Assembly: GCA_945867445.1 (NCBI GenBank)
Contig: CAMBID010000009.1
Coordinates: forward strand, 1-10,463
DNA from: an uncultured Clostridia bacterium
Lineage (GTDB): Bacteria; Bacillota; Clostridia; Oscillospirales; Oscillospiraceae
Reading direction: 5' to 3'
DNA: 10,463 bases
In this document: one piece after another, positions 5,978 through 10,463 of the stretch
Numbering within the stretch: the first letter of the stretch is position 1
Layout of the letters: each line of letters opens with the position of its first letter
Notes under the pieces: generated by a model
The model's input: the letters and a program-made list of their open reading frames with translations, nothing else
Told to the model about the DNA's origin: nothing
Database searches by the model: none
Made by a program: the position numbers and the translations under genes

Positions 5978-7963
5978 TTACTTCTCAAAGTAGGCTTCGA
6001 TGACATCCAGGAGCTTGGCCCGGACGTCGGCCACGTCGCCCTCGGCAACCTGGCCGCCGGCAGTGGTGGAGTTGCCGCCGCCGCCCAGCGCCTCCAATAT
6101 CACCTGGACATTGACATCTCCCAGAGAGCGGCCGGACAGGATGACCCCCGGGCCCTTCCGGCAGAGGACGAAGGAGGCCCTCACTCCCCGGAGGGTCAAA
6201 AGCTCATCCGCCGCCTGGGCCGCCGCCACCCGGTCCACGCCGTCCTCCGGGATGGCCGCCACGGCGATGCCGCCGGGCAGGATCTCCGCCCGACGGAGGA
6301 CGTCGTAGCGCTTCACCACGTCGCTGAGGTCGTTCTGGAAGTAGCGCTGGACGTCCGTGGTGTCCGCGCCGGAGCGGCGCAGGAAGGCCGCGGCCTCAAA
6401 GGTCCGGCCGCCGGTACGGAGGGTGAAGTGCTTGGTATCCAGCACGATGCCGGCAAGCAATGCCTCGGCCTCCTCCCGGAGGACCTCCGTGGGCTCGCAA
6501 AGGTACTGCAGAAGCTCCGTCACCAGCTCCGAGGCGGAGGAGGCATAGGGCTCGTGGAAGTTCAGGGCGGCATTCTCAATATAGCTGGCGGCCCGGCGGT
6601 GGTGGTCGATGACCGCCACCCGGTTGCAGCTCTCCAGAACCTGGGGGGCCTCCACAAAGTCCGGGCGGTTGGTGTCCACCACAATGAGGAGGGTGCCGGG
6701 CTGGAGCTTCAGAAAGGCCTCCTGCTTATCCACAAACGCCCCTGCGTACTCCGGGAGCTTCCTCAATTGCGCCAGCACCAGCTGGGCGGCGTTGTTGTCC
6801 TGGTCCAGGATGATCTGGGCCTTGCGGCGGCGCTTCCGGGCGATGCACATGAGGCCCGCCGCCGCGCCCAGCGCGTCCATATCCGCGTAGCTGTGGCCCA
6901 TGATGTAGATCTGCCTGGCGTCCTCCATCAGCTCACCCAGGGCGTTGGCCATGACCCGGGACTTCACCTTGGTGCGCTTCTCCGTGGTCTTGGTCCGGCC
7001 GCCGAAGAAGGAGAAGTCCTGCTTCGTGCGGACCACCGCCTGGTCGCCGCCCCGGGAGAGAGCCATCTCCAGAGAGAGGTTCGCGCCCTTATAGAGCTCC
7101 GCCATGGTGTCGGCGTCCTTCCCCACACCGATGGAGAGGGTGGGGTTCAGGCCCTCCGCCACCTTCACCGTCCGGATGGAATCCAGCACAGCGAACTTCT
7201 CCGCGGCAAAGTGGTCGAAATGCTGCTCCTCAAAGAGGAAGAGGTAGTGGTCCCGCTGGGTCTTGGTGAGAACGCCCACGCCCTCGGTCCATTGGCCCAG
7301 CTTCTCGTCGATCTGGGCCAGGACGGCGCTGCGCTGGGTGTCCTGGCAGGCCTTCATGAGATCGTCGTAGTTGTCCACCTGGATGAGGGCCATGACGGGG
7401 CGGGTGGCGGCATACTTCTCCCGGAGGCTGTCGCTCTCCGTCACGTCCACCCAGTAGGTGGTGGCAACCAAGCCCTGGGTGCTGCGGCCCTTGGCCCGCT
7501 GCAGGCTGCCGTAGACCTGGAAGCGGCGGCCGTTCATCTCCACCCGATCCGGACAGCAGTTCTTTCCCTCCAGGAGCCAGCTGGTAGGGAAACGGGGCAC
7601 GGCGTCCTCCACCTTCATCTCGAAAAGATGCTCCCGGACGCCCGCCAGCTGCAGGAAGTCCTCGTTGCTCCAGATAACCTCGCCGGTATCCGGCCGGAAG
7701 ACCATGATGGGCAGGGGGGAGTTGATGAGGGTGGACTTGCTGGCGGTATCCACGCTGCCGGTGATGCTGTCGATGTACTGCAAAATTTTCTTCTGCCGGG
7801 CCCGGCTGCTGCGGACAAACCAGGCATAGAGCCCGATGGCCGCCGCCAGCTCCGCCGCCGCCAGCCAGGGCTGGAAGGGGATCGCCAGCAGGGCGTAGAG
7901 CCCCAGGACGGCAAAATAGAGCTTCCAGTTGGGCTCCATGAGCCGGGAGAGTTTTTGGTTCAT
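5978..7963 (-). CDS. gdpP: Cyclic-di-AMP phosphodiesterase GdpP (DHH/DHHA1 family)
   Basis: Membrane phosphodiesterase that hydrolyses c-di-AMP, the nucleotide controlling potassium uptake, osmolytes and wall homeostasis. It has 661 aa, typical length. Two transmembrane helices fall at about 15-33 and 34-50. A PAS-like domain spans about 80-175, a degenerate GGDEF domain about 190-310, and the DHH domain starts near 350. Metal-site motifs are GHSYADMDALGAA (356-368: H357, D361, D363), VIDHH (451-455) and D509 in IVLDT. The C-terminal DHHA1 motif, usually GGGH, reads GGGGNSTTAGGQ (627-638), with N in place of H. The start is ATG at 7963, because AGGAG lies eight bases upstream; a GTG three codons earlier would be only one base from that SD. 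It heads the minus-strand gene run and has its own promoter. In Bacillus gdpP (yybT) also precedes rplI and dnaC. Confidence 0.95.
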   Translation of the reverse strand: MNQKLSRLMEPNWKLYFAVLGLYALLAIPFQPWLAAAELAAAIGLYAWFVRSSRARQKKILQYIDSITGSVDTASKSTLINSPLPIMVFRPDTGEVIWSNEDFLQLAGVREHLFEMKVEDAVPRFPTSWLLEGKNCCPDRVEMNGRRFQVYGSLQRAKGRSTQGLVATTYWVDVTESDSLREKYAATRPVMALIQVDNYDDLMKACQDTQRSAVLAQIDEKLGQWTEGVGVLTKTQRDHYLFLFEEQHFDHFAAEKFAVLDSIRTVKVAEGLNPTLSIGVGKDADTMAELYKGANLSLEMALSRGGDQAVVRTKQDFSFFGGRTKTTEKRTKVKSRVMANALGELMEDARQIYIMGHSYADMDALGAAAGLMCIARKRRRKAQIILDQDNNAAQLVLAQLRKLPEYAGAFVDKQEAFLKLQPGTLLIVVDTNRPDFVEAPQVLESCNRVAVIDHHRRAASYIENAALNFHEPYASSASELVTELLQYLCEPTEVLREEAEALLAGIVLDTKHFTLRTGGRTFEAAAFLRRSGADTTDVQRYFQNDLSDVVKRYDVLRRAEILPGGIAVAAIPEDGVDRVAAAQAADELLTLRGVRASFVLCRKGPGVILSGRSLGDVNVQVILEALGGGGNSTTAGGQVAEGDVADVRAKLLDVIEAYFEK

Positions 7964-7990
7964 CGCGCACACTCCTTATTTCGGACCGCT

Positions 7991-8008
7991 GAGACCGCTT
8001 CCGGTCTC
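7991..8008 (-). other. Hairpin in the gdpP leader
   Basis: GAGACCG (7991-7997) and CGGTCTC (8002-8008) pair perfectly around a 4-nt loop. It lies about 30 nt upstream of the gdpP start codon, just before the SD, within a leader of about 135 nt. There is no U-tail. A second imperfect stem (TCCCGG with CCGGGA) can form nearer the 5' end of the same leader. Confidence 0.4.
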
Positions 8009-8105
8009 CGGACGGATCATATCACTCTTGGGCGGCGGACCGTCCCGGCGGGGGATCGCGCCCTCCGCCCCGGGATGGGTCTTCCTTCCCATTTTTAATT
8101 CTGAT

Positions 8106-8134
8106 AGTATAGCAGGTTTTTCCCCCGCATGCAA
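8106..8134 (-). promoter_or_regulatory. Sigma-A-type promoter for gdpP
   Basis: Minus strand: -35 TTGCAT (complement of 8129-8134), 17-bp spacer, -10 TATACT (complement of 8106-8111), with a TGC extended -10 immediately before it. Predicted transcription starts near 8099, giving a leader of about 135 nt before the gdpP ATG. The -10 with its TGC is identical to that of the divergent rnjA promoter. Confidence 0.65.
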
Positions 8135-8206
8135 GGAAAAGGCGGGGAGAACGCGGGATTTTCCCTGCTTTTTTCGCCGTCCCGGGTCCCGGCCGACAAA
8201 AAAAGG

Positions 8207-8235
8207 TATACAAACGCCCGTCTTTGTGCTATACT
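8207..8235 (+). promoter_or_regulatory. Sigma-A-type promoter for rnjA
   Basis: -35 TATACA (8207-8212, 4 of 6 consensus), 17-bp spacer, extended -10 TGC followed by TATACT (8230-8235). Predicted start is near 8242. No better promoter is visible between here and the rnjA start, so the transcript would carry a leader of roughly 290 nt. The interval between the two divergent -35 boxes (8135-8206) is 72 bp and could host a shared regulator. The only symmetry seen there is a weak GGAAAA/TTTTCC pair (8135-8140, 8159-8164). Confidence 0.65.
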
Positions 8236-8241
8236 AGAAGA

Positions 8242-8531
8242 AAATCAACCGGCGCGGGGCAGAAAGACGCCCTCCTCCGCCGGATCCACTGGTATTTCAC
8301 TGACTGGGCAGCGCTTCCCCGGCCAGTCAAATAAAGGACAAGTCCAGAGCGAGACGCGGAGCGGGACCCACCCCTCCCTGCCGGCGAAGCGGGGCCGGAC
8401 AGGCGGGGCGGGCGGCGCGTCTTTCGGTGCGGCCGGAGGCCGTGCCTTGTTATTGTGCGCCCAGCTCCCCCTCCCTCCGCTCCGGGATCGTCCCTGCATC
8501 CATTTTGTATTAAAAGGAGAATCCCGAATCT
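8242..8531 (+). other. Long structured 5' leader of rnjA
   Basis: No gene is visible in this GC-rich stretch, but it can fold extensively. Stem 1: CCGGCG (8249-8254) with CGCCGG (8278-8283), enclosing GGGGC/GCCCT. Stem 2: TGACTGG (8301-8307) with CCAGTCA (8323-8329). Stem 3: GAGACGCG (8351-8358) with CGCGTCTT (8416-8423, one G-U pair), enclosing CCGGC (8381-8385) / GCCGG (8394-8398). Stem 4 is the attenuator-like hairpin at 8426-8446. After it comes a pyrimidine-rich stretch and a short GGGA-TCG-TCCC hairpin (8484-8494). The SD AAGGAG (8514-8519) lies 12 bases before the ATG, slightly far. I do not recognise a known riboswitch, T-box, 6S, RNase P or SRP RNA in it. Confidence 0.5.
8426..8456 (+). 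terminator. Attenuator-like hairpin with U-rich tail in the rnjA leader
   Basis: GGTGCGGCC (8426-8434) pairs with GGCCGTGCC (8438-8446) over nine positions, two of them G-U, around a GGA loop. TTGTTATTGT (7 of 10 T) follows directly. This is the shape of an intrinsic terminator, 75 nt upstream of the rnjA start and on its strand. It would either end a short leader RNA of about 215 nt or act as a conditional attenuator. The interrupted T-tract suggests only partial termination. Confidence 0.45.
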
Positions 8532-10190
8532 ATGGCAGAAAAACTGAAAATCATTCCCCTTGGCGGTCTCGACGAGATCGGCAAGAACATGACCGTTTAC
8601 GAGTGCGGCGGCGAGATCATCGTGGTGGACTGCGGCATGGCCTTCCCCGGGGACGACATGTACGGCATCGACTCTGTGATTCCTGACATCAGCTACCTGG
8701 TCCAGAACCGCTCCCGCATCCGGGGCCTTTTCATCACCCACGGCCATGAGGACCACATCGGCGCCATCCCCTACGTCCTCAAGCAGGTAAATATGCCCAT
8801 CTTCTGCACTCCCTTCACCGCCGGGCTCATCCGGCTCAAGCTGGAGGAGCACGGTCTTGTGAAGTCCACCAAACTCACCGCCGTGGATCCCGGCGCCACC
8901 GTCCGGGCGGGCAAGTTCCAGGTGGAGTTCATCCATGTGAACCACTCCATCGCCAACTCCGTGGCCTTCGCCATCCACACGAAGCTGGGCACCGTGGTCC
9001 ACACCGGCGACTTCAAGATCGACTCCACCCCCATCGACGGCAACATCATCGACCTGGCCCGTTTCGGCGAGCTGGGGAAGGAGGGGGTCCTGGCTCTGCT
9101 GGCAGACTCCACCAACGTGGAGCGCCCGGGCTACACCCAGAGCGAGCGGGTGGTGGGCAAGACCTTCATGCGGCAGTTCCAGGGCTGTGAGGAGCGGATC
9201 ATCGTCACCACCTTCGCCTCCAACGTCCACCGCATCCAGCAGGTGCTGGACGCCGCCGCCGCCTGCGGGCGGAAGGTGGCCGTCACCGGCCGCTCCATGG
9301 AGAACATCATGAAGGTCTCCACGGAACTGGGCTACATGAAGGTGCCCAAAAACACCCTCACGGACATTGCCAGGATCAAAAACCAGCCCAAAAACAAGCA
9401 GGTCATCGTCACCACCGGCTCCCAGGGCGAGGAGATGAGCGCCCTGTACCGCATGGCCTTCTCCACCCACAAGCAGGTGGAGCTGGGCGCCGGCGACAAG
9501 GTCATCATCTCCGCCTCCGCCATTCCCGGCAACGAGGTGACGGTGAGCCGGGTCATCAACGAGCTGTTCCGCAAGGGCGTGAAGGTCATTTACGACCGGG
9601 CAGACATCCTCCACGTGTCCGGCCACGCCTGCCAGGAGGAGCTGAAGATCATCCACGCCCTGACAAAGCCCCGGTTCTTCGTCCCCCTCCACGGCGAGCA
9701 GCGGATGCTGCAGATCCACAGCCAGCTGGCACAGCAGATGGGCATGGACCGCAACCACATCGCCATCGCCGACAACGGCTCCGTCGTTGAGCTGACCGCC
9801 AAGACCCTAAAGGTGAACGGCACCGTCCCCAGCGGCGAGGTGTACGTGGACGGCTCCGGCGTGGGCGACGTGGGCGCCGTGGTCATGCGGGACCGCAAGC
9901 GCCTGGCCGAGGACGGCATGGTGGTGGTGGTCCTCCCCGTCTCCTCTCACGACGGCCGCCTCCTCAGCCGGCCGGAGATCATCACCCGGGGGTTCATCTA
10001 TGTGAAGGAGTCCGAGGATCTTCTGCGGGAGCTGGAGAACCTGTCCATGGACGCCGCCGAGAGCGTCACGGACCGCCGGGGCCGGGACGAGAGCGACCTC
10101 AAGGGTGCTGTCAAGTCTGCCGTCAGCAACTACCTTTTCAAGACCACCAAGCGGAATCCCATGGTCATCCCCGTGGTGACGAGGCTTTAA
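8532..10190 (+). CDS. rnjA: Ribonuclease J (RNase J1 type)
   Basis: Metallo-beta-lactamase/beta-CASP ribonuclease with 5'-to-3' exonuclease and endonuclease activity, central to mRNA decay and rRNA maturation in Bacillota. It has 552 aa, close to the family norm. Zinc motif HGHEDH is at 70-75, followed by further ligands H138 (HVNHS) and D160 (HTGD at 157-160). The beta-CASP domain shows TTFASNVHRIQQV, TGRSMENIM and TTGSQGEEMSAL, then HVSGHACQEELK and PLHGE, and a C-terminal domain ends in KRNPMVIPV. The intact HGHEDH favours the active J1 type over the J2 type, where the motif is degenerate. The ATG at 8532 is supported by AAGGAG 12 bases upstream and by the conserved MAEKLKIIPLGGLDEIGKN start. 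It is transcribed divergently from gdpP with a long leader. The stop is TAA, with a structured repeat immediately beyond. Confidence 0.97.
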   Translation: MAEKLKIIPLGGLDEIGKNMTVYECGGEIIVVDCGMAFPGDDMYGIDSVIPDISYLVQNRSRIRGLFITHGHEDHIGAIPYVLKQVNMPIFCTPFTAGLIRLKLEEHGLVKSTKLTAVDPGATVRAGKFQVEFIHVNHSIANSVAFAIHTKLGTVVHTGDFKIDSTPIDGNIIDLARFGELGKEGVLALLADSTNVERPGYTQSERVVGKTFMRQFQGCEERIIVTTFASNVHRIQQVLDAAAACGRKVAVTGRSMENIMKVSTELGYMKVPKNTLTDIARIKNQPKNKQVIVTTGSQGEEMSALYRMAFSTHKQVELGAGDKVIISASAIPGNEVTVSRVINELFRKGVKVIYDRADILHVSGHACQEELKIIHALTKPRFFVPLHGEQRMLQIHSQLAQQMGMDRNHIAIADNGSVVELTAKTLKVNGTVPSGEVYVDGSGVGDVGAVVMRDRKRLAEDGMVVVVLPVSSHDGRLLSRPEIITRGFIYVKESEDLLRELENLSMDAAESVTDRRGRDESDLKGAVKSAVSNYLFKTTKRNPMVIPVVTRL

Positions 10191-10222
10191 TCCGGATTTC
10201 AGGGGAAATTCTTCCCATAAAA

Positions 10223-10331
10223 CGCCGCGCACTCGCGGCGTGCATCCTGCACGCCGTGCCGCCTCATAGGAAACTGCCGCGCCTCGCGCGATCAAAAGCT
10301 TTGAAAGCTTTTGATCCGGGTTTCGTATGAA
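10223..10331 (-). repeat. Structured multi-hairpin repeat, copy C (inverted)
   Basis: Read on the minus strand this copy has the plan of copy A. It starts TTCATAC (complement of 10325-10331), then eight bases later comes an AT-rich palindrome with 13-bp arms around one base (10290-10302, 10304-10316). Next are a GC hairpin CGCGC/GCGCG (10278-10282, 10286-10290), an outer stem GAAAC/GTTTC (10270-10274, 10320-10324) and the box CCTATGAGGCGGC (10258-10270, 11 of 13 identical to A). A 9-bp stem with a 3-nt loop (10236-10244, 10248-10256) and a 7-bp GC stem (10223-10229, 10234-10240) complete it. The outer stem and both GC-rich 3' stems differ in sequence from copy A yet still pair. It begins 33 bp after the rnjA stop and may also serve as its 3' end structure. 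Confidence 0.7.
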
Positions 10332-10413
10332 GCGTCTTCCCTTTCCAGCGAGCAAACAAAGAGCCTGCCGGATGGACGGCAATGTCAATAAGGTAAGGTT
10401 GCAGACACATTTC
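10332..10413. other. Spacer between head-to-head repeat copies
   Basis: These 82 bases separate the 5' ends of copies C and B and are bounded by GTATGAA (10325-10331) and TTCATAC (10411-10417), a 7-bp inverted repeat. I see no open reading frame with a ribosome binding site, no promoter of note and no tRNA-like structure in it. Confidence 0.4.
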
Positions 10414-10463
10414 ATACTAGTTCTTGATAAAAAGCTTTCAAAGCTTTTTATAGCGCCGCAGGC
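10414..10463 (+). repeat. Structured repeat, copy B (cut by window end)
   Basis: These 50 bases equal 5821-5870 of copy A except for A instead of C at 10452. They cover the ATACTAG start, the 5' strand of the outer stem, the AT-rich palindrome (10426-10452, outermost pair lost by the substitution) and most of the GC hairpin (GCGCC-GCA-GGC). The remainder, including the box and 3' hairpins, would lie beyond the window. Confidence 0.8.

Noticed and set aside
7964..7972. GTG start for gdpP three codons upstream of the ATG
   Set aside because: It would leave only one base between the AGGAG and the start codon, while the ATG at 7963 has eight.
8153..8174. Hairpin-like stretch followed by six T on the plus strand
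   Set aside because: The stem is about five pairs with a bulge, and no plus-strand transcript is expected to enter it from upstream, since gdpP leaves in the other direction.
8242..8456. Rnj leader as a known structural RNA (6S, SRP, RNase P, tmRNA, T-box or a named riboswitch)
   Set aside because: None of the hallmark conserved motifs or the terminal long-range pairing of these RNAs could be found.
10191..10463. CRISPR array or attachment site in the repeat-rich end
   Set aside because: The copies are inverted and not regularly spaced, with no short direct-repeat and spacer pattern, and there is no tRNA gene or integrase.

Overview
The window looks like chromosomal DNA of a high-GC member of the Clostridia, probably Oscillospirales-like. 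This rests on the protein repertoire (active-type RNase J with HGHEDHIG, GdpP, a Bacillota-type FtsH), AGGAG-type ribosome binding sites, and strongly GC-rich codon use with AT-rich intergenic palindromes. The taxonomic call is inference. All seven protein genes are housekeeping genes; no phage, CRISPR, toxin or transposase gene is visible.

Layout. Positions 1-97 hold poly-C tracts and a GC hairpin beyond the end of ftsH. From about 8.1 kb down to 98, six genes run on the minus strand in the order gdpP, (257-bp gap with a structured repeat), rplI, dnaB, tilS, hpt, ftsH. From rplI onward spacing is tight: 61 bp, an 11-bp overlap, 21 bp and a 4-bp GTGA overlap, which suggests one transcription unit. 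The order joins two gene neighbourhoods known separately in Bacillus, gdpP-rplI-dnaB(dnaC) and tilS-hpt-ftsH. Positions 7964-8531 are a divergent control region with two good sigma-A-type promoters sharing the same TGCTATACT extended -10, one for gdpP and one for rnjA. The rnjA promoter is followed by a roughly 290-nt GC-rich structured leader with an attenuator-like hairpin. rnjA (8532-10190) is the only plus-strand gene. Positions 10191-10463 hold two further copies of the structured repeat found between gdpP and rplI, arranged head to head.

Functionally the genes cover c-di-AMP turnover (GdpP), the ribosome (L9), replication (DnaB), tRNA-Ile modification (TilS), purine salvage (Hpt), membrane proteolysis (FtsH) and mRNA decay (RNase J).

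The most interesting part is not coding. A roughly 110-150-bp multi-hairpin repeat is present in three copies (5821-5971; 10223-10331 inverted; 10414 to the window end). It shows compensatory base changes, conserved spacing and a conserved unpaired box. The second is the long, attenuator-like leader of rnjA.
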